In this document: one piece after another, positions 1-9,209 of the stretch
Position numbering within the stretch: the stretch's first letter is position 1
How the letters are laid out: every line of letters starts with the position of its first letter
Assembly: GCF_051192575.1 (NCBI RefSeq)
Contig: NZ_JBPJSQ010000002.1
Span: 186,001 to 250,000 of the forward strand
Source of the DNA: Aestuariimicrobium soli
GTDB lineage: Bacteria; Actinomycetota; Actinomycetes; Propionibacteriales; Propionibacteriaceae
Length of the DNA: 64,000 bases
Direction: 5' to 3'
Made by a program: the position numbers and the translations under genes
Notes under the pieces: model-generated
Databases searched by the model: none
The model's input: only the letters and a program-made list of their open reading frames with translations
What the model was told of the DNA's origin: nothing

Positions 1-979
1 TAGGACGAACCTCGGGCGGCATCGGCATGATCTCGAGCTGGGTGACCGAGGCGGCCCCCTGCCGCAGCGAGGTGCCGAGGCAGTCGGCGCCGGTGTCACC
101 GCCGCCGATGATGACGACGTGCTTGCCCGTGGCGGTGATCTGGTTCTCGACCTCCTGGCCGAGGGCGACCCGGTTGGCCTGGGGCAGGAACTCCATGGCC
201 TGGTGGACGCCCGCCAGCTCGCGGCCGGGGATGGGCAGGTCGCGCGCCTTGGTGGCTCCGGTGGCCAGCACGACGGCGTCGAAGCGTTCCAGCAACTGCT
301 CGCCGGTGAGGTCGACGCCGACATTGGTGTTGGGCCGGAAGACGGTGCCCTCGAGGTTCATCTGCTTGAGGCGACGCTCCAGCACCGCCTTCTCCATCTT
401 GAACTCGGGGATGCCGTAGCGCAGCAGACCACCGATGGCATCGGCCCGCTCGTAGACGACCACGGTGTGGCCGGTGCGGGTCAACTGCTGGGCCGCGGCG
501 AGACCCGCCGGGCCCGAACCGATCACGGCCACCGTCTTCAGCGAGTGCCACTCGGGCTGCTGGGGCTGCACCCGCAGGTCGTCCCACGCCTTGTCGATGA
601 TGGCGACCTCGACGTTCTTGATGGTCACCGGGTCGCGGGTGATGCCCACGACGCAGGCCGTCTCGCAGGGGGCCGGGCACAGTCGTCCGGTGAACTCGGG
701 GAAGTTGTTGGTGGCGTGCAGCCGCTCCAGCGCGTTCACCCACTCGTCACGCCAGACCAGGTCGTTCCACTCGGGAATGAGGTTCCCCAGCGGGCAGCCG
801 GTGTGGCAGAAGGGGATGCCGCAGTCCATGCAGCGCCCGGCCTGCTTCGAGATGATCGGCAGGAGGGCCTTGCCCGGTCCGCCCGGGTAGACCTCCTTCC
901 AGTCGTGCACGCGCTCCTCGACGGGACGCCGGCTGGCGACCTCGCGGGGAGTGGTCATGAAGCCCTTCGGATCAGCCAT
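1..979 (-). CDS. gltD: Glutamate synthase (NADPH) small subunit, 3' end outside window
   Basis: This subunit supplies electrons from NADPH, through FAD and Fe-S clusters, to GltB for conversion of glutamine plus 2-oxoglutarate to two glutamates. The 326 residues visible carry the N-terminal cysteine segments of the family (CMDCGIPFCHTGCPLGN and GRLCPAPCETACVVG), which bind two [4Fe-4S] clusters. A FAD-binding GSGPAGLAAA and a second dinucleotide motif GGGDTGADC follow. The ATG overlaps the end of gltB by 8 nt, so the two are translationally coupled in gltBD order. Family members have about 480-490 residues, so roughly the last third lies beyond the left edge. The reading frame is uninterrupted as far as it can be seen. 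Confidence 0.95.
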   Translation of the reverse strand, partial: MADPKGFMTTPREVASRRPVEERVHDWKEVYPGGPGKALLPIISKQAGRCMDCGIPFCHTGCPLGNLIPEWNDLVWRDEWVNALERLHATNNFPEFTGRLCPAPCETACVVGITRDPVTIKNVEVAIIDKAWDDLRVQPQQPEWHSLKTVAVIGSGPAGLAAAQQLTRTGHTVVVYERADAIGGLLRYGIPEFKMEKAVLERRLKQMNLEGTVFRPNTNVGVDLTGEQLLERFDAVVLATGATKARDLPIPGRELAGVHQAMEFLPQANRVALGQEVENQITATGKHVVIIGGGDTGADCLGTSLRQGAASVTQLEIMPMPPEVRP

Positions 980-3900
980 GAGCAGCCTCCATCATCAGTG
1001 CGGTCGTGGCGGCCTCGTCGAGGCCCTTCTGCATGGCCTCGGCGCGAGCGGCCAGCACCTTGGCGTAGTCGCGGGGCTCCACCTTGGTGAAGACCGCGGC
1101 GAGGTGGTCGCGGCCGGCCTCGAGCAGGTCGGCGGCGACGGTCGATCCGGTGCGGTCGCGGTGCTCGGTGAGCAGGGCGGTCACCCGGTCGAGGTCGGCC
1201 TCGGTGAGGTCGACGGCGTCGACCATCTCGGTGTTCAGTCGTCCGCGATCGAGGTCGAGCACCCAGGCGTACCCACCCGACATGCCCGCAGCGAAGTTGC
1301 GGCCGGTGGGGCCGAGGATCAGCACCTCTCCCCCGGTCATGTACTCGCAACCGTGGTCACCGACACCCTCGACCACGGCCGAGGCGCCCGAGTTGCGCAC
1401 GCAGAAGCGTTCGCCGACGACGCCGCGCAGGAACAGCTTGCCCGAGGTGGCGCCGTAGCCGATCACGTTGCCGGCCACGATCTGGTCGTGCGGGTCGAAG
1501 CCGACACCGTCGCCCGGGGTGACCACCACGGTTCCGCCCGACAGACCCTTGCCGACGTAGTCGTTGGAGTCGCCGATGAGCGTCAGGTCGACCCCCGCCG
1601 GCAGGAACGCGCCGAAGCTCTGGCCCGCGGTACCGGTGAACGTGAACCGGATGGTTCCCTCGGGCAGCCCCGCTCCGCGAGTCGCCTTGGTCACCTCGTG
1701 CCCGAGCACGGTGCCGACGGTGCGGTCAATGTTGCGGATCGAGAACGAGGCCTCGACCGACTCCGCGCGGTCGAGCGCCGGACGAGCGGCCTCGATCAGG
1801 GCGACGTCGAGCTTGGCGTCGAGCCCGTGGTCCTGCTCGACGGTGTTGTGCAGCGGGCTGCCCGAGGCAAGACCCACCTGGTGCAGCACCGGCGACAGGT
1901 CCAGACCCTTGGCCTTCCAGTGGTCGACCGCGGCCGCGCTGTCGAGGGCCTCGACGTGACCGACAGCCTCCTCGATCGAGCGGAACCCCAGCGCCGCCAG
2001 GTACTCGCGCACCTCCTGTGCGATGAAGGTGAAGAAGTTGACGACGTGTTCGGCCTTGCCGTGGTAGTGCTCGCGCAGTTCGGGGTTCTGCGTGGCGATG
2101 CCCACCGGGCAGGTGTCCTTGTGGCAGACGCGCATCATGATGCAGCCCGAGACCACCAGCGGGGCGGTCGCGAAGCCGAACTCCTCGGCGCCCAGCAGGG
2201 CGGCGATGATCACGTCGCGCCCGGTCTTGAGCTGGCCGTCGCACTGCACCACGATGCGATCGCGCAGGCCGTTGATCAGCAGCGTCTGCTGGGTCTCGGC
2301 CAGGCCGAGCTCCCACGGGCCGCCGGCGTGCTTGAGCGAGGTCAGGGGCGCAGCCCCGGTGCCGCCGTCGTGGCCCGAGATGAGCACCACGTCGGCCTTT
2401 GCCTTCGAGACACCCGCCGCGACCGTGCCCACGCCGACCTCGGCGACCAGCTTGACGTGCACGCGGGCCGACGGGTTGGCGCACTTCAGGTCGTGGATCA
2501 GCTGCTTGAGATCCTCGATCGAGTAGATGTCGTGGTGCGGGGGCGGCGAGATCAGCCCGACGCCGGGCGTCGAGTGACGCGTCTTGGCGACCCACGGGTA
2601 CACCTTGGGGCCGGGCAGCTGACCACCCTCGCCGGGCTTGGCGCCCTGGGCCATCTTGATCTGGATGTCGGTGGCGTTGGTGAGGTAGTCCGAGGTCACG
2701 CCGAATCGGCCCGAGGCCACCTGCTTGATCGCGGAGCGACGCTCCGGGTCGTACAGTCGCTCGGCATCCTCGCCGCCCTCGCCGGTGTTGGACTTGCCGC
2801 CCAACCGGTTCATGGCGATCGCCAGCGTCTGGTGGGCCTCCATCGAGATCGAGCCGTAGCTCATCGCGCCGGTCGAGAACCGCTTCACGATCTCTTCGAC
2901 GGGCTCCACCTCGTCGATGTCGATGGGCTGGCGGTCGGCCGCGAACGTCAAGAGCGACCGCAGCGTCATCAGTCGGGCCGAGTTGTCGTCGACCAACTGG
3001 GTGTAGCGCTTGAAGATGTCGTAGCGACCGGTCTGGGTCGAATGCTGCAGCCGGAAGACCGTCTCGGGGTCGAACAGGTGCTGCTCGCCCTCGCGGCGCC
3101 ACTGGTACTCCCCGCCCACGGGCAGGGTGCGGTGCGCGTTCGGCACACCCGAGACCGGGTAGGCCTCCTGGTGGCGCAGGTTCACCTCCTCGGCGATCTC
3201 GTCCAGCCCGATGCCCTCGATCCGGCTGGTGGTGCCGGTGAAGAACTCGTCCACGAAGTCGCTCTTGAGGCCGACCGCCTCGAAGATCTGTGCACCGGTG
3301 TAGCTGGCGAGCGTCGAGACGCCCATCTTGCTCATCACCTTGAGCACGCCCTTGCCGAGCGCCTTGTACACGTTCTTGATGGCCTTCTCGGGCGCCACCT
3401 CGACGTAGAGCTCGTTGCGCGCCATGTCTTCGGCCGACTCGAGCACCAGGTACGGGTTGACCGCCGCGGCGCCGTAGCCGACCAGCAGGGCGACATGGTG
3501 CACCTCGCGGACGTCGCCGGCCTCGACGATCAGGCCCACCTGGGTGCGGGTCTTCTCGGCGACCAGGTGATGGTGGATGGCCGAGGTCAACAGCAACGAC
3601 GGGATCGGTGCCAGCTCCCGGGTGGAGTGACGGTCCGACAGCACGATCACCCGGGCACCGTCGGCAATGGCGCGCGAGACCTCGGCGCGAATCTCGACGA
3701 GCCGCTGCCGCAGCGCCTGCCCACCACCGTCGACCGGGTACAGACCGCGGACGACGTGGGTGGCCAGGTGTGCGTGCTTGCCGTCGTCGGAGATGTGGAT
3801 CAGTTTCGACAACTGCTCGGAATCGAGGATCGGGTAGGGAATCACCAACTGCCGACACGATTCCTCGCTGGGCGACAGCAGGTTGCCCTCGGGGCCGATG

Positions 3901-5492
3901 GTGCCGGCCAGTGACGTCACCAGTTCCTCGCGGATGGCGTCCAAGGGCGGGTTGGTGACCTGGGCGAACAACTGCGCGAAGTAGTCGAAGATCATCCGCG
4001 GACGATCCGACAGCACCGCGATCGGGGTGTCGGTGCCCATCGAACCGATGGCCTCCGCGCCGTCGTTGGCCATCGGCGCGATCAGCTGGCGCAACTCCTC
4101 ATGGGTGTAGCCGAACAGCTGCTGCCGACGGGTCACCGAGGCGTGGCTGTGCACGATGTGGGTGCGCTCGGGAAGCTCCTCGAACCGCAGCTTGGTGGTC
4201 AGCCACTCGGCGTAGGGGTGCTCGCCGGCCAACTGCGACTTGATCTCGTCGTCACCGATGATGCGCTGCTGGTCGAGATCGACCAGGAACATGCGGCCCG
4301 GCTGCAGGCGGCCCTTGGTGACCACCTGGTCGGGGGCGACGGGCAGCACGCCCGACTCGGAGGCGAAGATCACCCGACCGTCGGTGGTCACCCAGTACCG
4401 CGCCGGACGAAGGCCGTTGCGGTCGAGCACGCCGCCGATCAGGCTGCCGTCGGTGAAGGTGACGCAGGCGGGGCCGTCCCAGGGCTCCATCACCGAGGAG
4501 TGGAACTCGTAGAACGCCCGGCGGGCCGCATCCATCTCGGTGTGGTTCTCCCACGCCTCGGGGATCATCATCAGCACCGCGTGCGGCAGGGATCGTCCGC
4601 CCAGGTGCAGCAGTTCGAGCACCTCGTCGAAGCTGGCCGAGTCGGAGGCCTCGGGGGTGCAGATGGGGAACAACCGCTCCAGGTCGCCGGGGAGCACGTC
4701 GCTGGCCAGCAGCGCCTCGCGCGCGCGCATCCAGTTGCGGTTGCCCCGCACGGTGTTGATCTCACCGTTGTGGGCCATCAGGCGGTAGGGGTGGGCCAGT
4801 TCCCAGGCGGGGAAGGTGTTGGTCGAGAAGCGCGAGTGCACCAGGGCCAGCGCCGAGGTGAAGGACTCGTCGTGCAGTTCGGGGAAGACCTGCTCGAGCT
4901 GATCGGTGGTCAGCATGCCCTTGTAGACGATCGTGCGCGACGACAGCGACGAGAAGTACACCTGCGCCTCGTGCTGGGCGCGACGCCGCAGGGCATACAC
5001 CAGCCGGTCGAGATCGAGGCCGGCCTCGCCACCCGGAGAGCTGACGAACAGCTGGGCGAAGTGGGGCATGACGGCCAGCGAGATGGGGCTGAGCGAGTCG
5101 GTGACCACCGGCACGTCGCGCCAACCGAGAACCGTCAGGGATTCGTCGGCCGCGATCTGCTCGATCGCCGCAACGGCGGTGGCCCGCTCCTGGTCATCGG
5201 CGGGCAGGTGGGCCAGACCCACCGCGAAGGCACCGGCCGCGGTCAGCTCGAAGTCGACCACACCGCGCAGGAACGCGTCGGGCACCTGCACCAGGATGCC
5301 GGCGCCGTCACCGGCCGCCTCGTCGGCGCCGGTGGCACCACGGTGGTCGAGATTGCGCAGTGCCTCGAGCCCCTGCTCGACGATGGCGTGGCTGGGATCA
5401 CCGCTCAGCTGGGCGACGAAGGCGACGCCGCAGGCATCATGCTCGAACTCCGGACGGTAGAGACCCTGCTTGGGGTGGTGGCCAAAGACCAT
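972..5492 (-). CDS. gltB: Glutamate synthase large subunit
   Basis: The 1506-residue enzyme hydrolyses glutamine and passes ammonia through a tunnel to the FMN synthase site, making glutamate from 2-oxoglutarate. The class II amidotransferase nucleophile is Cys21 in HDACGVAFVAQ and is exposed only after propeptide cleavage. The FMN/synthase domain lies at about residues 830-1200. It contains the cysteine group GCIMMRVCHKDTCPVG (about 1117-1130) that holds the 3Fe-4S cluster. The C-terminal GXGXG beta-helix follows at about 1270-1450. I chose the ATG preceded by TTGGAG six bases upstream. A GTG seven codons earlier (base 5513) is also open but lacks a good ribosome site. gltD follows with an overlap. 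Length and domain order are normal for bacterial GltB. Confidence 0.96.
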   Translation of the reverse strand: MVFGHHPKQGLYRPEFEHDACGVAFVAQLSGDPSHAIVEQGLEALRNLDHRGATGADEAAGDGAGILVQVPDAFLRGVVDFELTAAGAFAVGLAHLPADDQERATAVAAIEQIAADESLTVLGWRDVPVVTDSLSPISLAVMPHFAQLFVSSPGGEAGLDLDRLVYALRRRAQHEAQVYFSSLSSRTIVYKGMLTTDQLEQVFPELHDESFTSALALVHSRFSTNTFPAWELAHPYRLMAHNGEINTVRGNRNWMRAREALLASDVLPGDLERLFPICTPEASDSASFDEVLELLHLGGRSLPHAVLMMIPEAWENHTEMDAARRAFYEFHSSVMEPWDGPACVTFTDGSLIGGVLDRNGLRPARYWVTTDGRVIFASESGVLPVAPDQVVTKGRLQPGRMFLVDLDQQRIIGDDEIKSQLAGEHPYAEWLTTKLRFEELPERTHIVHSHASVTRRQQLFGYTHEELRQLIAPMANDGAEAIGSMGTDTPIAVLSDRPRMIFDYFAQLFAQVTNPPLDAIREELVTSLAGTIGPEGNLLSPSEESCRQLVIPYPILDSEQLSKLIHISDDGKHAHLATHVVRGLYPVDGGGQALRQRLVEIRAEVSRAIADGARVIVLSDRHSTRELAPIPSLLLTSAIHHHLVAEKTRTQVGLIVEAGDVREVHHVALLVGYGAAAVNPYLVLESAEDMARNELYVEVAPEKAIKNVYKALGKGVLKVMSKMGVSTLASYTGAQIFEAVGLKSDFVDEFFTGTTSRIEGIGLDEIAEEVNLRHQEAYPVSGVPNAHRTLPVGGEYQWRREGEQHLFDPETVFRLQHSTQTGRYDIFKRYTQLVDDNSARLMTLRSLLTFAADRQPIDIDEVEPVEEIVKRFSTGAMSYGSISMEAHQTLAIAMNRLGGKSNTGEGGEDAERLYDPERRSAIKQVASGRFGVTSDYLTNATDIQIKMAQGAKPGEGGQLPGPKVYPWVAKTRHSTPGVGLISPPPHHDIYSIEDLKQLIHDLKCANPSARVHVKLVAEVGVGTVAAGVSKAKADVVLISGHDGGTGAAPLTSLKHAGGPWELGLAETQQTLLINGLRDRIVVQCDGQLKTGRDVIIAALLGAEEFGFATAPLVVSGCIMMRVCHKDTCPVGIATQNPELREHYHGKAEHVVNFFTFIAQEVREYLAALGFRSIEEAVGHVEALDSAAAVDHWKAKGLDLSPVLHQVGLASGSPLHNTVEQDHGLDAKLDVALIEAARPALDRAESVEASFSIRNIDRTVGTVLGHEVTKATRGAGLPEGTIRFTFTGTAGQSFGAFLPAGVDLTLIGDSNDYVGKGLSGGTVVVTPGDGVGFDPHDQIVAGNVIGYGATSGKLFLRGVVGERFCVRNSGASAVVEGVGDHGCEYMTGGEVLILGPTGRNFAAGMSGGYAWVLDLDRGRLNTEMVDAVDLTEADLDRVTALLTEHRDRTGSTVAADLLEAGRDHLAAVFTKVEPRDYAKVLAARAEAMQKGLDEAATTALMMEAAHG

Positions 5493-5540
5493 CGATGACT
5501 CCAATCGGCTCACGCGTGCCGGGCGGCAAGCGGTTCAATC

Positions 5541-6419
5541 TCACACAGGCGCCGACTCGGCCTCCGCGACGTCCGGGATCTGGACGAAGGGCCGCTCAAC
5601 CCTCCCCGGGTACCGGACGAGCTGCAGCACCAGCAGCGCGACGGCAGCCAGGAACACGATGCTCGAGACGTACTCGTTGACCCGGAAGCCACCGATGCGG
5701 TTGACCGTGTCGATGCGCACCCGCTCGATGAAGAACCGCCCCAGCGTGTACCAGATGACGTAGCTGGTCATCAGCTTGCCGCGACCCAGACGCAGCGGCT
5801 TCTCGAGCGCGATCAGCAGGGCCGCACCCGCCAGGCACCACAGCAGTTCGTAGAGGAAGGTCGGGTGGAAGGTGGCGAACTGCTCGTAGCCCTCGGGGCG
5901 GTACTGCGGAGCGATCCGCAGCCCCCACGGCAGGGTGGTCGGGCGCCCGAACAACTCCTGGTTGAACCAGTTGCCGAGCCGGCCCATCGCCTGGGCGATC
6001 AGCAGCGACGGCGCCATCACGTCGGCCACGGCACCGAACGACAGGCCGCGGCGACGACACAGCAGCCAGGCCACCAGCGCGCCTGCGGCCACCCCGCCCC
6101 AGATGCCGAGCCCGCCCTCCCAGATGAAGAAAGCCCGATACCAGTCACGGCCCGGCCCGAAGTACAGCTGGGGATCGGTGATCACGTGGTACAGCCGGGC
6201 GCCCAGGATGCCGGCGAGCACCGCCCACAGGGTGATCGTCTCGATCTGTTCCGACGTGCCTCCCCGGGCCACGAATCGTCTGCGCGCCAGCCAGAAGCCG
6301 ACCATCACCCCGGCGAGAATGCACAGCGCGTAGGCGTGCACCCGCAACGGCCCGAGGTTGAAGCCGTTCCACGAAGGGCTCGGGATGGACATCGCCACGA
6401 TCAGGGCGGTTGCACTCAT
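5541..6419 (-). CDS. lgt: Prolipoprotein diacylglyceryl transferase
   Basis: This membrane enzyme moves diacylglycerol from phosphatidylglycerol to the lipobox cysteine of prolipoproteins, the first step of lipoprotein maturation. The 292-residue product has about seven hydrophobic helices. It carries the Lgt signature GRLGNWFNQELFGRPT at residues 146-161 and the family motif HPTFLYELLW. The ATG lies 7 nt after the stop of the SCO1/SenC gene. A longer reading frame extends upstream of it but lies inside that gene. Lgt acts on the upstream SCO lipoprotein and on the cyclophilin lipoprotein elsewhere in this window. trpA-(insert)-lgt order is common in actinobacteria. Confidence 0.95.
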   Translation of the reverse strand: MSATALIVAMSIPSPSWNGFNLGPLRVHAYALCILAGVMVGFWLARRRFVARGGTSEQIETITLWAVLAGILGARLYHVITDPQLYFGPGRDWYRAFFIWEGGLGIWGGVAAGALVAWLLCRRRGLSFGAVADVMAPSLLIAQAMGRLGNWFNQELFGRPTTLPWGLRIAPQYRPEGYEQFATFHPTFLYELLWCLAGAALLIALEKPLRLGRGKLMTSYVIWYTLGRFFIERVRIDTVNRIGGFRVNEYVSSIVFLAAVALLVLQLVRYPGRVERPFVQIPDVAEAESAPV

Positions 6420-6426
6420 GCGTCGC

Positions 6427-7068
6427 TCACTTCTGTTTGTCGACCAACAGGGTGATGTCGGTGATGTAGTCGGCCACGCTGGTGCCGCTCGACCACAAGA
6501 CGGCCGCGCTCTCGTCCTTGCCGAAACCGAGCACCTGCGTGGAGTGGGTGACCTCGTAGCCGCCCGAGGGCAGCTTCTTGGCATCGTCGATGCTCAGCCC
6601 GATGGTCTCGGCGGCCTTGACGATCACGTCGAGCTTGCCGGTCAGACCGACGAAGGCGGGGTCGATGCGGGCCAGGTACTCCTTGAGCACCTGCGGGGTG
6701 TCGCGGGCCGGATCGGTGGTGACGATCACCACCCTGACCTGGTCGCGCACCGCGGCGTCGACCCGCTGCAGGGCGCTGGCGAGGTCGGCCATGATGCCCG
6801 GGCAGACGTCGGGGCAGTTGGTGTAGCCGAAGAACACCAGCGTGGCCGCCGACCCGTGATGGGTGTTCATCGGGGCGGTCGCCCCGGTGGTGTCGGTCAG
6901 TTCGACCGACGGCAGTCGCCACCCGGTCGAGGTGATCTCGGTTCCGGCCGCGTAGCCGCCCGGGCGGCTGCCGACGGTGGCGGGTGACTGCTTCCCGCAA
7001 CCCGCCAGCGCCACCGCTGCGCCGACACCCAGCATCGTCCGCCGGCTGATCGACCCCGGCATGGTCAC
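6427..7068 (-). CDS. SCO1/SenC-family copper/redox lipoprotein
   Basis: SCO proteins deliver copper to, or reduce thiols of, the CuA site of cytochrome c oxidase and work outside the membrane. The 213-residue product has a thioredoxin fold with the CPDVC motif (C85, C89) in FFGYTNCPDVCPG. A His in THSTQVLGF near residue 185 is the usual third copper ligand. The N terminus has a twin arginine (SRRTMLG) followed by the lipobox LAGC (C24), so it is probably a Tat-exported lipoprotein. The GTG start overlaps the trpA stop by 4 nt (GTGA). The trp genes have no functional link to it that I can see, so the coupling is probably one of expression only. Confidence 0.88.
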   Translation of the reverse strand: MTMPGSISRRTMLGVGAAVALAGCGKQSPATVGSRPGGYAAGTEITSTGWRLPSVELTDTTGATAPMNTHHGSAATLVFFGYTNCPDVCPGIMADLASALQRVDAAVRDQVRVVIVTTDPARDTPQVLKEYLARIDPAFVGLTGKLDVIVKAAETIGLSIDDAKKLPSGGYEVTHSTQVLGFGKDESAAVLWSSGTSVADYITDITLLVDKQK

Positions 7069-7883
7069 CCGCGGGCGCGGCGCACACCGGCCGCCAGGTC
7101 GTCCACCCGGGCGCGGAGCGCCGACAGGTCGGACGAGGAGTCCCGCTCGTTGTCGATCAGGTGCTTGACGAGCGCCGAGCCGACGATGACGCCATCGGCG
7201 TAGGCGCCGATCTCGGCGGCCTGGTCGCCGTTGGAGACCCCCAGGCCGACGCCCACGAAGACATCGGACTGGCGGCGCACCCGCTCGACCAGGTCGGGGG
7301 CGGCGGACGAGATCTGCTGCCGCTCCCCCGTCACACCCATCACCGCGGTGGCGTACACCCAGCCGCGGCAGGCCTGAGTGGTCAGGGCGATCCGCTCGTC
7401 CGACGACGACGGGGCCACCAGGAAGATGCGGTCGAGGCCTTCCCGAACGCTAGCGGCCAGCCAGCCCTCGGCCTCGTCCGGGGTGAGATCGGGGGTGATC
7501 AGGCCCGACCCGCCCGCATTGACCAGGTCGCGGGCGTAGCGGTCGACGCCGTAGCGCTCCACCAGATTCCAGTAGGTCATCACCACGGCCGGCGTGCCCG
7601 TCGCGGTGACGGCCTCGACGGCGCGGAAGACGTCGTCGGTGCGCACCCCGCGCTCCAGGGCCCGGGTGGCGGCGTGCTGAATGGCCAGGCCGTCCATCAC
7701 CGGGTCGGAGTAGGGGGCACCGATCTCGACGAGGTCGACCCCTCGCCCCTCGCTCCCCTCGGTGAGGGCCACCAGGGCCTCGATCGACCCGGGCACGTCG
7801 GGGTACCCGACCGGCAGGTACCCGACCAGAGCGGCCCGGTTCTCGTTCCTCGCACGCTCGTAGGCGGCTGCACTCGAGGTCAC
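7065..7883 (-). CDS. trpA: Tryptophan synthase alpha chain
   Basis: The 272-residue subunit cleaves indole-3-glycerol phosphate to indole and glyceraldehyde 3-phosphate and channels indole to TrpB. The catalytic acids are visible as Glu53 in DLVEIGAPYSDP and Asp64 in VMDG. The TIM-barrel segment GLITPDLTPDEAE is also typical. The GTG start overlaps the trpB stop by 4 nt (GTGA), which decides the start over a longer open frame. It is the last tryptophan gene of the leftward operon. Both the length and the residues are normal for the family. Confidence 0.96.
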   Translation of the reverse strand: MTSSAAAYERARNENRAALVGYLPVGYPDVPGSIEALVALTEGSEGRGVDLVEIGAPYSDPVMDGLAIQHAATRALERGVRTDDVFRAVEAVTATGTPAVVMTYWNLVERYGVDRYARDLVNAGGSGLITPDLTPDEAEGWLAASVREGLDRIFLVAPSSSDERIALTTQACRGWVYATAVMGVTGERQQISSAAPDLVERVRRQSDVFVGVGLGVSNGDQAAEIGAYADGVIVGSALVKHLIDNERDSSSDLSALRARVDDLAAGVRRARG

Positions 7884-9148
7884 TTGACCTCCTCCGTCTC
7901 GTGGTCGACCGAGCCGTCGATGTCGAACCAGTCGAGCGCCGTGGACACGTCCTTGTCGCCTCGGCCGGAAATGTTCACCAGGATGGTCGGCGGCCGGTTC
8001 GCGAACTCCGGACGACCCACCAACTCCAGCGCCAACTGCTGGGCGCCGGCGACGGCGTGGGCCGACTCGATGGCGGGCAGGATGCCCTCGGTGCGGGTCA
8101 GCAGCCGCAGGGCCTCCATGGCCTGGGCGTCGGTCACCGGACGATAGGTGGCGCGCCCCGTGCGGGCCAGCCAAGCGTGCTCGGGGCCGACACCCGGGTA
8201 GTCGAGCCCGGCCGAGATCGAGTGCGACTCGATGGTCTGGCCGTCCTCGTCCTGCAGCACATAGGTGCGGGCACCGTGCAGCACCCCGAGCGAGCCGGCG
8301 GTGATGCTGGCGGCGTGTCGTCCGGTCTCGACACCGTCACCGGCGGCCTCGAAGCCGTACAGGCCGACCTCGGCGTCGTCGATGAAGTCGGCGAAGATGC
8401 CCATGGCATTCGAGCCACCGCCGATGCAGGCGCAGACCGCGTCGGGCAGCCGGCCGTACTTCTCGAGCAGTTGGGCGCGAGCCTCGGTCGAGATCACCCG
8501 CTGGAACTCGCGGACGATGCGGGGGAACGGGTGCGGGCCGCCCACGGTACCGATCAGGTAATGGGTGTCGTCGACATTCGAGACCCAGTCGCGCATGGCC
8601 TCGTTCATGGCGTCCTTGAGGGTCTGCGACCCGGCCTTCACGGCCACCACCTCGGCGCCCAGCATCTGCATGCGGGCCACGTTGAGGGCCTGCCGGTCGG
8701 TGTCGACCTTGCCCATGTAGACGCGGCACTCCAGCCCGAGCAGCGCCGCCGCGGTGGCGCTGGCCACCCCGTGCTGACCGGCCCCGGTCTCGGCGATCAC
8801 CCGCCGCTTGCCCATGCGCACGGCCAGCAGGGCCTGCCCGAGCACGTTGTTGATCTTGTGGCTGCCGGTGTGGTTGAGGTCTTCACGCTTGAGCAGCATG
8901 CGCGCCCCGCCGCAGTGCTCGGCGAACCGGGTGGCGTCGGTGATCGGCGTCGGCCGCCCCGAGTAGTCCCGCTGCAGGCGGGCGAGCTCGGCGGCGAAGT
9001 CGGGATCGTCCTGGGCCGCGTCGAACGCATCCTCGAGCTGGGCCAGCGCCGCCTGCAACGCCTCGGGGACGAACTTGCCCCCGAACTCCTCGAAGTGGCC
9101 GGACTTGTCGGGCAGGGTCGGCCGCGGTGAGGGCTGGGTGTCGGTCAT
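7880..9148 (-). CDS. trpB: Tryptophan synthase beta chain
   Basis: The 422-residue PLP enzyme joins indole and serine to give tryptophan. The PLP lysine is K98 in NHTGSHKINN. The phosphate-binding GGGSNAMG segment is present. The ATG is preceded by GAAGAGA at about nine bases. The open frame extends further upstream, but only into a short duplicated spacer and the end of trpC. The gene is followed by trpA with a 4-nt overlap. It is a TrpB1-type protein that pairs with the adjacent trpA. Confidence 0.97.
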   Translation of the reverse strand: MTDTQPSPRPTLPDKSGHFEEFGGKFVPEALQAALAQLEDAFDAAQDDPDFAAELARLQRDYSGRPTPITDATRFAEHCGGARMLLKREDLNHTGSHKINNVLGQALLAVRMGKRRVIAETGAGQHGVASATAAALLGLECRVYMGKVDTDRQALNVARMQMLGAEVVAVKAGSQTLKDAMNEAMRDWVSNVDDTHYLIGTVGGPHPFPRIVREFQRVISTEARAQLLEKYGRLPDAVCACIGGGSNAMGIFADFIDDAEVGLYGFEAAGDGVETGRHAASITAGSLGVLHGARTYVLQDEDGQTIESHSISAGLDYPGVGPEHAWLARTGRATYRPVTDAQAMEALRLLTRTEGILPAIESAHAVAGAQQLALELVGRPEFANRPPTILVNISGRGDKDVSTALDWFDIDGSVDHETEEVK

Positions 9149-9174
9149 GACAGATCTCTTCTTCGGGGACGCGT

Positions 9175-9204
9175 CTTCAGGGATTCGGGCTTCAGGGATT
9201 CGGG
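9175..9204. repeat. Tandem 15-bp duplication in the trpC-trpB spacer
   Basis: The unit CTTCAGGGATTCGGG occurs twice head to tail. The start of a third copy (CTTCAGG) runs into the trpC stop codon. On the coding strand the spacer reads as repeated CCCGAATCCCTGAAG. It sets the distance between trpC and trpB at about 61 bases, whereas most junctions in this operon overlap. I see no strong hairpin, and the function is unknown. Confidence 0.85.
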
Positions 9205-9209
9205 GGACT

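Noticed and set aside
951..3914. A 987-codon open frame on the plus strand opposite gltB
   Set aside because: It reads antisense to a clearly conserved enzyme and its sequence is low-complexity Val, Leu, Gly, Asp, His and Arg, as expected from the complement of G+C-rich codons. It has no recognisable domain.
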